64,000 bases of DNA from Rickettsia bellii RML369-C (GCF_000012385.1 NC_007940.1:992001-1056000); one strand, 5' to 3'. Shown: positions 48,964-60,316, counted from the stretch's first letter. Notes: generated from the letters alone by a model not told the origin. Translations and numbers: made by a program.

Positions 48964-50196
48964 TTAGTGCGTAGCCCATTTAATTTTCTTTAGATCAATC
49001 CCCTCTTGCATCATTTCCCAAAGCGGGCTTAAATCCCGTAGCTTATTGATTTTTGAGCATATTAACTTTACTGCATAATCTATTTCCTGCTCAGTAGTAA
49101 ACCTACCTATGCCAAATCTAATCGAAGTATGAGCAAGTTCCTCATCAACTCCCATAGAACGCAATACATATGATGGTTCAAGCGAGGCTGAAGTACAAGC
49201 CGAACCAGAAGAAACCGCTAAATCTTTAATGGCAAGGATAATTGATTCTCCTTCAACACCTGCAAAGCTTAAATTTAAATTGCCTTTATACCTTTGATCT
49301 TTATCACCATTTAGGTAAACTTCCGAAATTTGACTGTTTATAGCATCTAAAAACTTATCAAATAAGTGATTTACATGCTTGGTATCTTTTTCCATCTCAT
49401 TATAAGCGATATTAGCAGCCGTGCCAAGCCCTACTATTAAGGGTGTTGGCAGCGTACCAGAACGCATACCACGCTCTTGACCACCACCATTTATTAGCGG
49501 AGTGATACGCACACGAGGTTTTTTTCTAACATACAAAGCACCTATACCTTTTGGACCATAAATTTTATGCCCTGAGATACTTGCAAGGTCAATATTGCAC
49601 TCATTAACATCAATTGGAACTTTACCAAACCCTTGAGCACTATCAGAATGAAAGAAAACACCTTTCTCACGACAAATTTTTCCAATTTCCTTTAAGGGCT
49701 GAATCACACCTATTTCGTTATTCACCGCCATAACTGATACAAGCATAGTCTGATCGGTTATAGCATTTTTTAAAACCTCTAAATCGATTATTCCGTTAGG
49801 TTTGATTGGTAAGTAGGTGACTTTTACCCCTTCCTGCTCTAAATGCCTGCAAGCATCAAGGACACATTTATGTTCACTAACTACTGTAATAATATGGTTC
49901 TTTTTATTGCCATAAAATTTTGCTATGCCTTTTATAGCAAGGTTATTAGACTCAGTTGCACCGGAGGTAAAGATTATTTCCTTAGCTTCAGCCCCTATTA
50001 GTTTTGCAATATCACCTCTTGCCTCTTCTACAGCGTTTTCAGCTTCCCAACCAAAAGAATGACTATGTGAATGAGGATTGCCAAACTTGGTAGTAAAATA
50101 TGGCAGCATCGCTTCCATCACACGTGGATCTAACGGCGTCGTTGCCTGATAATCCATATATATTGGGAGGATTAAATTGTTTAATTGTGTGTTCAT
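48964..50196 (-). CDS. iscS: Cysteine desulfurase IscS
   Basis: A PLP enzyme that takes sulfur from cysteine for Fe-S clusters and tRNA thiolation. 410 aa from ATG 50196 ([20 protein letters not shown]); the open frame upstream to 50280 is dispersed-repeat DNA and is discounted. The PLP lysine is in [17 protein letters not shown], the His and Asp contacts are in [15 protein letters not shown] and [12 protein letters not shown], and the active-site Cys loop is [18 protein letters not shown]. Confidence 0.97.
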
Positions 50197-50224
50197 ATAA
50201 TTGTGAGTATTAAAAATTTTTTTT

Positions 50225-50435
50225 ATTTTTGTGTCATACCGTGGCGGCATTGTTGCGTGGATCATTCTCCCACCTGTCATCCCGTGATTTATTCACGGGA
50301 TCCAGTTAAAAATACTAATAAAATTAGTATTTTTATTATTTTCTGGATCTAGTTCCCAAGCCACGGTATGACACCGAGGGCGTTTTTCGATCCACGCAAC
50401 AATACCTTCCCGCCTATGCGGGAATGACATTATAC
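50225..50435. repeat. Dispersed palindromic repeats with two empty IS110 target sites
   Basis: Contains GTGTCATACCGTGGCGGCAT (from 50231), the GTCATCCCGTGATTTATTCA/CACGGGATCCAG pair and an AT-rich middle. CCAAGCCACGGTATGACACC follows (from 50357), then GATCCACGCAACAATACC. Both GTCAT/ACCGTGG sites are uninterrupted. Confidence 0.85.
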
Positions 50436-51532
50436 ACTTCTTTAAAAGCCCTCATAAATGCCTTTATATCATCAATTGTGTTATTATGCCCAAACGATAC
50501 CCTAATAGATGATTTTACTTCTTCTTCATCTAGCCCCATATTAGTTAGCACATGCGATTTAGATATTTTACCTGATGAGCAAGCAGAGCCAGAACTAACA
50601 CAAATATAACGCAAATCAAAACCGATCAGTTTTGTCTGAGCGTCTGTACCGGATACAGTAAACAAGGTAGTATTAGGTAATCTCTTTACACCCTCACTAA
50701 TAATATTTATGCTTTGGTATTTCTTTAATTTTTTCTCCAAAGCTTCTTGTAAGCTTTGGAGTTTTACATGATTCTCTACGATATTTTCTTTCATTAATTC
50801 AGCTGCTAAGCCGAATCCTGCAATTGCTAAAACATTTTCAGTGCCTGAACGTACTGACTTTTCCTGTCCACCTCCTATAATTATTGGAGTAAGCGGAAAG
50901 CGAGAAGTAGAGATCAAAGCAGCTCCTCCCTGCCCACCTCCTATTTTATGCCCTGAAATTGTAGCAAAATCTAACCCTAACTCTTTGATATTTGTTGGTA
51001 TTTTACCAAAACTTTGTACTAAATCGCTATGAAATCTTGCATCATATTTTTTAGCTATCTCACTTATTTTAGCTAAATCTTGTAGCACTCCGCTTTCATT
51101 ATTAGCCATCATTACAGATACTAGTTTTTTAGAAACTGTACTTTGGGCTAATAGCTTCTCCAAATGTTCAAGATCAACTACCCCTTGCTTATCAACTCTA
51201 ATAATTTTAATATTCGGAGCATGCTTTATATGGTTATAGATCGATAAATGTTCAATAGCAGAAATGAAAATATCACCATCATAAAAATTTTTCATTATTA
51301 AATTATTACTTTCAGTTCCTGAAGAAGTAAAAGTAATATCATATTCCCTAGAAAATAGCGAGATACCGAGTGCTGTAGCTAATTGAAAACGTGCCTCTTC
51401 TACAATATTTCTAGCAAATACTCCTGATCTGTGTATTGATGAAGCGTTAAACTCCTTATCCATCAAGCTTATTACATATTCCTTAACCTTTGGTACAATA
51501 GGAGTAGTAGAGTTATGATCTAAATATATCAT
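50414..51532 (-). CDS. Second cysteine desulfurase (IscS/NifS-like)
   Basis: 372 aa, class V aminotransferase fold. MIYLDHNSTTPIVPKVKEYV at the start, TSSGTESNNLIMKNF, the PLP lysine in ISGHKIGGGQGGAALISTSR and the catalytic Cys loop in CVSSGSACSSGKISKSHVLT. It differs enough from iscS to be a separate paralogue rather than a recent copy. It overlaps the Rrf2 regulator by 4 bp (ATGA), so the two are cotranslated. The 3' end runs into repeat DNA (last codons near 50414-50435). Confidence 0.9.
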   Translation of the reverse strand: MIYLDHNSTTPIVPKVKEYVISLMDKEFNASSIHRSGVFARNIVEEARFQLATALGISLFSREYDITFTSSGTESNNLIMKNFYDGDIFISAIEHLSIYNHIKHAPNIKIIRVDKQGVVDLEHLEKLLAQSTVSKKLVSVMMANNESGVLQDLAKISEIAKKYDARFHSDLVQSFGKIPTNIKELGLDFATISGHKIGGGQGGAALISTSRFPLTPIIIGGGQEKSVRSGTENVLAIAGFGLAAELMKENIVENHVKLQSLQEALEKKLKKYQSINIISEGVKRLPNTTLFTVSGTDAQTKLIGFDLRYICVSSGSACSSGKISKSHVLTNMGLDEEEVKSSIRVSFGHNNTIDDIKAFMRAFKEVYNVIPA

Positions 51533-51948
51533 ATATTTAAATTCAGGTTTAAAGCATCTTTAACTGAAATATTTTCAAAATAATCTCTGATATGCTTACC
51601 AAGCCCTTTCCATAATTTATGCGAATTACATTTAATTGTATTCGATGCACAATTTTTTATCGACTTTTTATAACAGCCGGTCATTATGAAATTCTCATTT
51701 ACGGCATCCATAATATTAGAAATTTTTATTTCTTCTAATTTTCCTATTAAAATATATCCTCCGTTTGGTCCTCTAATAGCCTTAACTAAATTGGCTTTTT
51801 TAAGTTTAGAAAATATTTGCTCTAAATAATTAAGTGATATATTTTGTTTTAAAGAAATTTCATTCAAAGTTATAGGCTCATCGCCTACATTTGAAGCCAT
51901 CTCTAATATCGCCATTACGGCATACCTACCTTTTGTCGTTAGCATCAT
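51529..51948 (-). CDS. Rrf2-family transcriptional regulator (IscR-like)
   Basis: About 139 aa. The winged-helix DNA-binding domain (MLTTKGRYAVMAILEMASNV, ISLKQNISLNYLEQIFSKLK, VKAIRGPNGGYIL) is followed by three cysteines (TGCYKKSIKNCASNTIKCNS) at the place of the [2Fe-2S] ligands. It heads the isc gene string and most likely represses it when the cluster is bound. The start is taken at the ATG pair 51943-51948; the longer frame begins only at a TTG. Confidence 0.88.
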   Translation of the reverse strand: MMLTTKGRYAVMAILEMASNVGDEPITLNEISLKQNISLNYLEQIFSKLKKANLVKAIRGPNGGYILIGKLEEIKISNIMDAVNENFIMTGCYKKSIKNCASNTIKCNSHKLWKGLGKHIRDYFENISVKDALNLNLNI

Positions 51949-52023
51949 AGGATTATTTACCAATAAATATTGGCATTACAATAAAATATCCTAGTATATT
52001 AGTCAAGTATTATATAGATATTA

Positions 52024-54432
52024 TTATCTTTGTTTTTCTTGCGTATTTTTATTATGTAGAATAGGAGTATTGGAGGGAGGACTTAATTTATGACTAGTGT
52101 TTATAACTATTTGTTCACTTAAATTTGAAGTCATATTCTTTGCTTCAGCTAAAGTATTTGAATGAAAATTATTTTTAAATTCAGCTTTTAAATTATCTTT
52201 TAATTCGTTATTGAAAATCTCTTTTGGGAGATAAATCCCACCAGTAGCAAGACCAGCCCACGTATATTTAGATTTAGCGTTTAAAGTATTTGCAATATTG
52301 TTTATTAGCTTTTCTTGATTTTTAGGTTTTGAAAAATGATCTACAATGTTTGGATTTTCTTTAATATGCTCAGAAATTACTTGTTTTAAGGTCTGATTAA
52401 TCATATGAAAATCTTCTCCCCTATTATCTCCTTTATCAAATAGCTTTTGTGAAACTTGTTCACTTAGCATATTTGCTAATAGTCCTGCCTTTATATCTTG
52501 TTTATTTACTAAATTTTCATATAAAGAATTTAGAACTTGCAAAGGAGAATTTGTATAATCTGAAGCATGTTTGTATTGATTTGTTTTAGGAGTAGAAACA
52601 TCGCCTACACTACTAATAGGTTTTGAACTTAATTTTTCTACAATATAATTTTCAAGTTCTGGATTTTCTTTACATAATGTTTTTACTTCGTTAGCAAATT
52701 CTTTTTTATTAGGCAAGTTTTGCTTACTTTCTGATTTGGCTTGTAAAAATATTTTATCAACTGCTTGATCAATAAGAATATTTTTGTCTGTAATTTTATC
52801 TTCTACCGGTTGTGTTACACCACTAAACATATTTGTTACTGCTTGAGTTACATAGTCTAACCCTACCTTAACTCCTACTTTTGCGAATATTCCTTTATTA
52901 TCATTTAAATATTGCTGAATTTCAGGATTGTCTTTCGTTAAAGTAAATAGCTCTTTTGCAATTCCCGTATAGTCACCTTTAATAAAACTACCAAAAACTT
53001 TTTGTAATGACTCAGGCTTATCAAGCAATAAAGGCATCACTTTGCTAAGCTTTATAACATCTTCTGTTTGTAGACCATAATTTTCAAGCTGTTTTTTAAT
53101 ATCACCGCTACCTTTTGCATCTACATCAACTATACCTTTAAATAAGTTATCAAATAAGCCATCTTTACTTTGTTGCACTAACGTATCTTTTAACTTAAAC
53201 GATGGATCATTAAGAGCTGAGATTAAACTATTTGTCACGCTCATATAATCGCCTTTATTTACATCTAACATAATATCATGTGCCATTTCAGGCTTTGACA
53301 TCATTTCGCCGACTATATTAAGCATTTGCTTATCAAAATTATAGTCTTTGGTCATTTTTTGCAAATCAGGATTATTTTCAATAATGCCTAAAGCTGCATT
53401 TGGTAAAAATTCTTTATTATTGGCAAAAAAATCTCTTAATTCTTTATTGTCTTTAGTCATTTCTAAAGTTTTTTCAATAGCTATCATTACTCCTTGCTTT
53501 GGATCATTAAGAGTATCAAACACTTCTTTCATTTTGGGGATTTGGTTTAGCAAGCTAGGTAGAGTACTTAAAACTTCGGGGTCAATTCTATAACTCTCAA
53601 AATACTCTTTTAATTCAGGTTTAGCTTGCTGTCTAGCATCTGCTACAAAGCTATTTAGTACTGTCTGTTTTTCAGGGCTTAGCTTATTAAATTCCTTTAA
53701 AGAAGTGAAGCTATGTATATTTTCAGCAACTTCTTGCTTTAAAGCAGGATTTTTATCAAAGATTTTTTGCACTTCTGCATAGCTTTGCTTACTTTCCGGT
53801 TTTTGTAATATATCATCAAAACTTTTGACATAATCGCTTGGTAATATTTCAGTTGCCCCGATTTTTATATAGCTTGCAATATCTTTTCCTTTTTCATTAA
53901 AAAACTTTTCGAAGTTTTTATCTTTAGTAAGCATATCTAAGGTGTTAGAAGCTACTTTGGTCCAATCAGGTTCTTCTTTCTTTACTTCAATTGCAACTTC
54001 TTTAAGCTGATCAAGCACCTTGTCATTTTTAAAACTTTCTTTTAATATATCCAAGCCTTTCTGATCTAAAAAATTACCTTCTTGAAATTCTTTAAATCCA
54101 GCTTTAGCAAGTATTTGCCCTATTTTAGGTAAATTACTGGCATTCTTTTTTAAAAACTCCCATATTGGCTTTTCCTCGAGAAGTGATTTTTGAAATTCTG
54201 GATCAAGATACGTATCAGAAGATCTTGCAAGTTTAACAAGGTTATAAGTATTTACAGGATTAGTTAAAGCAAATTTTGCTCCAAGTAAGATTGTTTTAAA
54301 ACTTAACCCATTTGAAGAGGACAAATCTTTAATTGCACTATTAATTAATTTACCAGCGTTAGAAGAGGACAAAGTTTTTTCTAAGCTTTTCCGTAATTTA
54401 TCACTACGCTTGGAGGTATCTGTTGTTGCCAT
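52024..54432 (-). CDS. Large Rickettsia-type protein of unknown function (802 aa)
   Basis: A helical, hydrophilic protein built of many short units with FFANNKEFLPNAALGIIENN-like texture (phrases such as NPDLQKM, NPEIQQYLNDN, NPELENYIVEK, NPNIVDHF recur at intervals), suggesting degenerate helical repeats over residues about 100-620. No signal peptide; the C-terminus (SPPSNTPILHNKNTQEKQR) is polar. I do not recognise a catalytic motif. It starts at ATG 54432 in an AT-rich region with its own upstream space. Confidence 0.75.
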   Translation of the reverse strand: MATTDTSKRSDKLRKSLEKTLSSSNAGKLINSAIKDLSSSNGLSFKTILLGAKFALTNPVNTYNLVKLARSSDTYLDPEFQKSLLEEKPIWEFLKKNASNLPKIGQILAKAGFKEFQEGNFLDQKGLDILKESFKNDKVLDQLKEVAIEVKKEEPDWTKVASNTLDMLTKDKNFEKFFNEKGKDIASYIKIGATEILPSDYVKSFDDILQKPESKQSYAEVQKIFDKNPALKQEVAENIHSFTSLKEFNKLSPEKQTVLNSFVADARQQAKPELKEYFESYRIDPEVLSTLPSLLNQIPKMKEVFDTLNDPKQGVMIAIEKTLEMTKDNKELRDFFANNKEFLPNAALGIIENNPDLQKMTKDYNFDKQMLNIVGEMMSKPEMAHDIMLDVNKGDYMSVTNSLISALNDPSFKLKDTLVQQSKDGLFDNLFKGIVDVDAKGSGDIKKQLENYGLQTEDVIKLSKVMPLLLDKPESLQKVFGSFIKGDYTGIAKELFTLTKDNPEIQQYLNDNKGIFAKVGVKVGLDYVTQAVTNMFSGVTQPVEDKITDKNILIDQAVDKIFLQAKSESKQNLPNKKEFANEVKTLCKENPELENYIVEKLSSKPISSVGDVSTPKTNQYKHASDYTNSPLQVLNSLYENLVNKQDIKAGLLANMLSEQVSQKLFDKGDNRGEDFHMINQTLKQVISEHIKENPNIVDHFSKPKNQEKLINNIANTLNAKSKYTWAGLATGGIYLPKEIFNNELKDNLKAEFKNNFHSNTLAEAKNMTSNLSEQIVINTSHKLSPPSNTPILHNKNTQEKQR

Positions 54433-54576
54433 ATAAATAATTATTCTTTATTAAAATAAATTACTAATGTCTATTAAATATAGTCAATTGCACGCTAAAA
54501 ACAATAGAAAAGTTTACATTTAAACTTTTGATCTTTATTATATGACATCTAAATTACAATTAATGCTAGAAATAAA

Positions 54577-56196
54577 ATGATTATTATACCAATATTAAGT
54601 TTTCTTGGCTTTTCATGCTTTTTCTCAAAATATTTCAAAGTAAAATTAAACCATGCGATACCTATAACAATTAGCATATTAGTTACGATTCTATATTGCT
54701 GTGCTATACTAAATCTGTTAATGGCTGCTACCTATTTGCTTTACTTCATCGGTATATTATTAGTATACTCGTTTTATTTGAAAAATCGGCATAGATTTTC
54801 TTATGAATCTCTCTTTTTTACTTTAGTAATCTTTGCTTTTTTTCTCTATACCAGAGAAGCATCACTGCATGCTTATGATGATTTCTCTCATTGGGGAATA
54901 TTTACTAAAGAACTATTATATTCAGGAGTTTTTGAAAACCAAACCTCGTTTACCTCTATTATTTCTACGCATGCACATTATCCAAGAGGTGCCGCTGTTT
55001 ATCATTACTTTATGTTAATGCTTTCAGGTTACTCGGACGGAAATGTGCTATTTGCTCATTTCTTACTACATTTAATGTTCTTAGCTCCTTTAGCCTCCAA
55101 TAAGAAAATTTGGCAAACCGGTTTACTATTTTCTGCCATACTTTGTGCAGTAGTATTATATACGACAGGACTTCGCTCTATATATAATGATAGTACTATA
55201 GGGCTAATGTTTGGGGCTACTCTTGGGATTTATATACTTGAAGAAGATAAGAAAAAAGCTTTAAAGCTGATTATACCTATTGCTATATTACTTCCTTTAT
55301 TTAGAGAAATTGGAGCGTGGCTAGCAAGTTTTGCTTCGATAATTCTTATATTACATTATACATTTTTTGATAAAAAACCTAAAACATCACATGATTATAT
55401 TACCTATGTAATTTTATTAACTCTACCAATATTATGCAATTTTATCTTAATGGATTATTTTAGGAATACTCACGATTTCTTAGATAGAAAAGAGCATAGT
55501 TTTAGTAATTTAATATATATTGTAGAAAATTTTGAACAGCATAAATTATTATTGCTCAATTATGGTAAATTTCTTTTAAAATTTTTAGTAAAAGAAGGAA
55601 GTTTAGTTGTATATACTATTTGTTTTATTGCTTGGTATGGAATTCGTAAATATAAACCGAAACTGTTAGCAGAATATAAATTTTTTCTAATAGCCACATT
55701 TATTTGCGGTATAATTTTTGCTTTATGGCGACTATATCTATATTTCTTTACTTTTAGCTATGAAGAAGCAATTAGAGGAGCCTCGTTACTTCGATATCTT
55801 GGTTGTTACGTTCTAGGTATGGGCATGGTTGCTGCTGCATATGTAAAAAGTAGTATTTTCTTAAATGAAAAGCAGAGTAGAAAAGAATTATGTGTTCTTA
55901 TGCTATTATTTGCTGTTTTTTCATTTTCAGTAATAAAAAATATCCTAAGAATCAAGCACTTAAGTTTAGAACAAAAGAATTTCATAGAGCAAGCAATAAA
56001 TATTAAAAAATCGTTAGAGCAAGGAAATGAAATCGTATTTAATTTTAGTAATAAAAAAGATAATCTACAATGCTATATATTGAATTATAATTTAGCACCA
56101 TATTTAAACAAAAAATATTTACGAGAATGTTTACAAACTCCTAAAGGAGCAGTTATAGATATAAAAAGAGAAAATATATATGTACCTTTTTTATAA
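54577..56196 (+). CDS. Polytopic membrane protein, possible GT-C-type glycosyltransferase
   Basis: 539 aa with about 12-13 membrane helices. A periplasmic-side loop after helix 3-4 contains HAYDDFSHWGIFTKELLYSG; an acidic pair in the first large loop is the hallmark of GT-C enzymes that use lipid-linked sugars. The last 90 residues form a soluble domain. A role in surface polysaccharide or LPS assembly is inferred from topology only. No operon partner is evident. Confidence 0.65.
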   Translation: MIIIPILSFLGFSCFFSKYFKVKLNHAIPITISILVTILYCCAILNLLMAATYLLYFIGILLVYSFYLKNRHRFSYESLFFTLVIFAFFLYTREASLHAYDDFSHWGIFTKELLYSGVFENQTSFTSIISTHAHYPRGAAVYHYFMLMLSGYSDGNVLFAHFLLHLMFLAPLASNKKIWQTGLLFSAILCAVVLYTTGLRSIYNDSTIGLMFGATLGIYILEEDKKKALKLIIPIAILLPLFREIGAWLASFASIILILHYTFFDKKPKTSHDYITYVILLTLPILCNFILMDYFRNTHDFLDRKEHSFSNLIYIVENFEQHKLLLLNYGKFLLKFLVKEGSLVVYTICFIAWYGIRKYKPKLLAEYKFFLIATFICGIIFALWRLYLYFFTFSYEEAIRGASLLRYLGCYVLGMGMVAAAYVKSSIFLNEKQSRKELCVLMLLFAVFSFSVIKNILRIKHLSLEQKNFIEQAINIKKSLEQGNEIVFNFSNKKDNLQCYILNYNLAPYLNKKYLRECLQTPKGAVIDIKRENIYVPFL

Positions 56197-56201
56197 ATAT
56201 C

Positions 56202-56262
56202 CTCTGTGTCATCTAGTTGCTTGCTAACTAGATCCAAGAAATAATAAAAAATACTAATAATT
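56202..56262. repeat. Partial dispersed repeat
   Basis: TGTGTCATCTAGTTGCTTGC TAACTAGATCCAAGAAATAA TAAAAAATACTAATAATTTA: half of the common family, upstream of the aldolase gene. Confidence 0.65.
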
Positions 56263-56279
56263 TAAAACTATCTTGACTC

Positions 56280-56990
56280 ATGACTAACGTAAAATACAAC
56301 TTAGCAGCTGCCTATAAAATAATGGCATATTTATCGATGGATGATCATACTTATACTCATCTATCTGCAAGACCTAAAGATGCTGATTTTTATTATATTT
56401 ACCCTTTCGGGCTTAGATTTGAAGAAGTAACAGAACATAATCTTCTAAAAGTTAGTTTAGATGGCAGAATTCTAGAGGGAGAGGAATATCAATATAATAA
56501 GACTGGCTACTTTATTCATGGAAGTATTTATCAAACACGTCCTGATATTTCAGCTATTTTCCATTACCATACTCCGGCAAGTATTGCAGTCTCTGCTTTA
56601 AAATGCGGATTACTGCCGATCAGCCAATGGGCGTTACATTTTTACAACAGAATTTCTTATCATGAATATAATTCTTTGATATTAGACTCTGAAAAGCAAA
56701 GTGATAGGTTAGTTAATGACCTCAAACAAAATTATGTGATGTTACTTCGTAACCATGGTGCTATTACTTGCGGGAAAACAATACATGAAGCTATGTTTTA
56801 TGCTTATCATTTAGAGCAAGCTTGCAAAACACAATGTTCACTAAATTCAGCTAATAAACAAGATCTTATAATACCATCCGAAGAAATATGTAAACAAACT
56901 GTAAAAGATTTATTATCATTTGAAGAAGATTTAGGCAAATGTGACTGGGATGCTTGGTTAAGGGTTATAAAAAATAATTATTGCAAATAA
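56280..56990 (+). CDS. Class II aldolase/adducin-family protein
   Basis: 236 aa. The metal-binding His pair is in [29 protein letters not shown] at the start and [30 protein letters not shown] at the C-terminal end are family signatures, including the third metal His. Members include fuculose- and ribulose-phosphate aldolases. The present protein resembles the adducin-head-like group with no certain substrate. The conserved catalytic Glu position is less clear. Start ATG 56280. Confidence 0.83.
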   Translation: MTNVKYNLAAAYKIMAYLSMDDHTYTHLSARPKDADFYYIYPFGLRFEEVTEHNLLKVSLDGRILEGEEYQYNKTGYFIHGSIYQTRPDISAIFHYHTPASIAVSALKCGLLPISQWALHFYNRISYHEYNSLILDSEKQSDRLVNDLKQNYVMLLRNHGAITCGKTIHEAMFYAYHLEQACKTQCSLNSANKQDLIIPSEEICKQTVKDLLSFEEDLGKCDWDAWLRVIKNNYCK

Positions 56991-57017
56991 TAGCATTGAC
57001 ATGTTATAATTTACAAC

Positions 57018-58277
57018 ATGATAAATAGACATATAACATCATTTGTAAAACAATCTTTAAACGATTTTTCTGCCGTTCTTATCATTGGAGCTAGGCAAGT
57101 TGGTAAGTCTACATTAGTAAAGCAGTTGTGTGATGAGGGAATTTTTAAATCCTATATCACTTTAGATGATATTTCGCAATTAGAAGCAGCAACAGCAGAC
57201 CCTCACGGATTTATAAAAAACGCAAGTTATCCTCTTGCTATTGATGAAATTCAAAGAGCTCCCGATCTTTTAAAAGCTATAAAAAAATCAATAGATGAAG
57301 ATAAGAAACCAGGGCGTTTTCTTTTAACCGGATCAGCTAATATTTTTTCTTACCCCGGAATATCTGAAAGTCTAGCGGGACGCATTGATGTAATACATCT
57401 TGAGGGGTTAAGTTTAGGAGAAATTTTAAATCAAAATAATCCTTCTTCTTTTATATCAGATATTTTTTCCGGCAGCACTATCCATGAATTAAAGGATAAA
57501 TGGACTGAAGAGCTAAAACATAAACCGGAAATAAATACTCAATTTCTCAATGAATATATTTTTTATGGTGGATTTCCAGAAATCGCACTAAAAAAGCAAG
57601 AAAGATTTCGTGAACGTTGGTTTTCTTCTTATCAATCAGCTTATATTGAACGAGATGTACGAAATATAAATAAATTTTTGGATGTCGTTTCTTTTGCTAA
57701 GCTTTTTCGTCTGATTGGGTTACAAAGCAGTAATTTATTAAATCAAAAGAATTTAGGTAACGAAATAGGATTAGACCAGAGAACAATATCAAAATATTTA
57801 GAGATTTTAGAAACAACTTTTCAGGTAAATCAGTTAACACCTTGGTTCAGTAATACCCGTAAAAGATTAATTAAAACTTCCAAAATTTATATGAATGATT
57901 CAGGTTATGCATCATATTTACATGGCATAACAACTCCTGATCTATTACCAAAAAGTCCTTATTACGGAGCAATATTTGAAACATGGTTATGGGCAGAATT
58001 AAGGAAGTTATTAACTTTAACTACGGGAATAGAACAAACGTTTTATCGTACACATTTAGGAAAAGAAGTTGATTTTCTTCTACATAAAGGTGATATATTT
58101 TGTGGTTTAGAGTGTAAAAGTACAGAAACTATTCAAAGTCAACATTTTGTAGGACTGAAAGATTTATCCGAAGCACTAACCTTGCGAATTATGCGTGGCA
58201 TCATACTTTACAACGGCGACGAAATAATCAGTTTTTCTGACAAATTCCTTGCCGTACCCTTAAGATGTATAATTTGA
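57018..58277 (+). CDS. AAA-type ATPase with DUF4143 domain
   Basis: 419 aa. Walker A is LIIGARQVGKSTLVKQLC (residues about 22-39), Walker B is PLAIDEIQRAPDLLKAIKK, and sensor-like LLTGSANIF follows. The C-terminal DUF4143 part has QKNLGNEIGLDQRTISKYLE and YRTHLGKEVDFLLHKGD, the latter nuclease-like. Function of the family is unsettled. A TTGCAA/TATAAT pair at 56981-57010 leaves only a few bases before the ATG, so the mRNA may be leaderless. Confidence 0.85.
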   Translation: MINRHITSFVKQSLNDFSAVLIIGARQVGKSTLVKQLCDEGIFKSYITLDDISQLEAATADPHGFIKNASYPLAIDEIQRAPDLLKAIKKSIDEDKKPGRFLLTGSANIFSYPGISESLAGRIDVIHLEGLSLGEILNQNNPSSFISDIFSGSTIHELKDKWTEELKHKPEINTQFLNEYIFYGGFPEIALKKQERFRERWFSSYQSAYIERDVRNINKFLDVVSFAKLFRLIGLQSSNLLNQKNLGNEIGLDQRTISKYLEILETTFQVNQLTPWFSNTRKRLIKTSKIYMNDSGYASYLHGITTPDLLPKSPYYGAIFETWLWAELRKLLTLTTGIEQTFYRTHLGKEVDFLLHKGDIFCGLECKSTETIQSQHFVGLKDLSEALTLRIMRGIILYNGDEIISFSDKFLAVPLRCII

Positions 58278-58362
58278 ATATGTAATAATTTGTAATATAA
58301 TATAACTTGCACCATTCAACATTGAATATTAATATTTTAAATATATGTTATTAGTATTTTAA

Positions 58363-59229
58363 ATGCAGCAAATTACATTATCAAAGCCCGTAAGCTGTTA
58401 CGGAATAGGTGTTCATTCTGGGAAACGTACTCAGTTAACTATTGAACCCGCTAAAGAAAATACTGGTATTATCTTCATAAGAACTGACATATCTTCAGAA
58501 AATAATTATATTGAAGCAAAATATTTTAACGTTTCTGACACTTTACTCTCTACTACTATAAGCAATAGCAACAAAATACAAGTCTCAACAATTGAACATA
58601 TAATGGCTGCATTATGGGGATGCGGAATTGATAATGCTGTTATCAAAATAGATGGTCCTGAAGTTCCTATAATGGATGGCAGTAGCAAACCTTTTGTCTT
58701 TATGATTGAGTGTGCTGGGAAAAAGCTACAAAATGCTCCTAAAAAATATTTAAAAATTCTGAAAGAAGTAACAGCTACTCATAAAGATTGCGAGTTAACT
58801 TGTACACCTTCTGATCATATGAAAATAGATTTGACTATTGATTTTAATAGTAAAGCTATAGGAAGACAAAATTTAGTCTTTTCAAAGCAAGAATCTTTTA
58901 ATAATAATATTGCTGATGCTCGTACTTTTGGCTTTACAAAAGATGGTGACTATTTACAGAGTAAGGGGCTTGCTCTAGGTGTTTCATTTGAGAATACAAT
59001 AGCTATAGATGATCAAGATAAAGTCTTAAATCCTGATGGATTACGTTATCAAGATGAATTTGTGCGTCATAAATTATTAGACCTATTTGGCGATCTATAT
59101 ACTTCTGGTAATAACATTGTAAGCTCAATTAATGGCTATAAAACTAGTCATGCTCTTAATAACGAGTTATTACAACGAATATTTAGTGATAATACCTCAC
59201 ATAAATTTGTTACTGCTAGCGAGATATAG
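58363..59229 (+). CDS. lpxC: UDP-3-O-acyl-N-acetylglucosamine deacetylase
   Basis: Zinc enzyme of the first committed step of lipid A synthesis, in the cytosol. 288 aa. Zinc ligands: His in [20 protein letters not shown] and the His/Asp pair in [18 protein letters not shown]. The conserved [17 protein letters not shown] and the C-terminal His in [13 protein letters not shown] are present. Its 3' end overlaps the convergent gene at 59216 by 14 bp. Confidence 0.96.
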   Translation: MQQITLSKPVSCYGIGVHSGKRTQLTIEPAKENTGIIFIRTDISSENNYIEAKYFNVSDTLLSTTISNSNKIQVSTIEHIMAALWGCGIDNAVIKIDGPEVPIMDGSSKPFVFMIECAGKKLQNAPKKYLKILKEVTATHKDCELTCTPSDHMKIDLTIDFNSKAIGRQNLVFSKQESFNNNIADARTFGFTKDGDYLQSKGLALGVSFENTIAIDDQDKVLNPDGLRYQDEFVRHKLLDLFGDLYTSGNNIVSSINGYKTSHALNNELLQRIFSDNTSHKFVTASEI

Positions 59230-60235
59230 CAGATCTTCTTCTTTTATTCATAACATTTGCTAAGTTACTATATTCTTGAGCTTTATTAGGCTTCTCATAG
59301 AATGGATTCATTACTCTTCCAATATCTTTGGCATAACTTTCTTTTTCAATATTTAATGATACTTTATTTTTATTACAAAAATCATTAAACCCATTATTTC
59401 TTATTTCACCAATAAATGTATTTCTTATTTCATGAAATTTCTCTCTCTTATCATTATCTTTCATCTTCCAATAATTCTTATCGGTGATTAACTTCTTTAA
59501 TACAGCTGTTTGCAGAATTTGTTCTTTAGTATATTTTTCTAGTTGATCTAAATTTTTATAATCTGGAGTGTCGTGCTTTTTACATTCTTCATTTATATTT
59601 AACTTAAATATTGTTCTTATTCTATTTTTTTCTTTTTCACTAAGCCCTCCAGTAATTAACGAAACAAAAGTTAATATGCCATAACCTGTAGCTCTTAAAA
59701 CTCCAAGTACATTTCCGCTTGCTCCTTGAACAATAGCAGTAGATATAGCAGAAGTTATACCAACTACATTATTTGTAAGTACTATACCAATACTTTTAAG
59801 ATTTTTGCTGGTTACTTTATACTTATCACTATTAAAATCTTTTTCTTTCTTAGGTGGTGTAAATAATTCATTTTTTAGACTATCTTTTAACCTAGGTTCT
59901 AACGATAATATATAATCTTGCTGGGCTTTAGCATTTCTATTTTGTACTAATAAATTATTTTCTTTATGAAGTTTACGTAAATTTCGTATTTTAACAGTTT
60001 CATTTATAGCCTGAATTCCTACACCTACCGCAGTAATAGCAGCTACTGTTATAACTATAGGCGACACAGGTGTAAAAAGTCCTGAAACCGCAATTACTGC
60101 CCCTGTTAACGAAATAGCATAATTTAAAGAATTACTAAGTAATATTTTACCGACTTTACTTTCTGTAAAACGATTCCAATTATTATTAATTTTATCTAAT
60201 ATTATTCGAAATCTTGATTTTTTTAAATCAACCAT
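59216..60235 (-). CDS. Hypothetical membrane-associated protein (339 aa)
   Basis: Two hydrophobic hairpins: residues about 33-75 ([40 protein letters not shown]) and about 148-195 ([40 protein letters not shown]). The rest is Lys/Asn-rich and helical, and the C-terminus ends RRRSAISR. No known motif. It resembles other lineage-specific Rickettsia proteins with paired hairpins that may insert into host or bacterial membranes; this is speculative. Confidence 0.65.
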   Translation of the reverse strand: MVDLKKSRFRIILDKINNNWNRFTESKVGKILLSNSLNYAISLTGAVIAVSGLFTPVSPIVITVAAITAVGVGIQAINETVKIRNLRKLHKENNLLVQNRNAKAQQDYILSLEPRLKDSLKNELFTPPKKEKDFNSDKYKVTSKNLKSIGIVLTNNVVGITSAISTAIVQGASGNVLGVLRATGYGILTFVSLITGGLSEKEKNRIRTIFKLNINEECKKHDTPDYKNLDQLEKYTKEQILQTAVLKKLITDKNYWKMKDNDKREKFHEIRNTFIGEIRNNGFNDFCNKNKVSLNIEKESYAKDIGRVMNPFYEKPNKAQEYSNLANVMNKRRRSAISR

Positions 60236-60316
60236 TTATTTTTTTATTTTATTTGTTTAATTAACTTCTCTTATAATCCAAATTATAGTATAAATTCTAA
60301 TAAAAAACAAAAGTAA

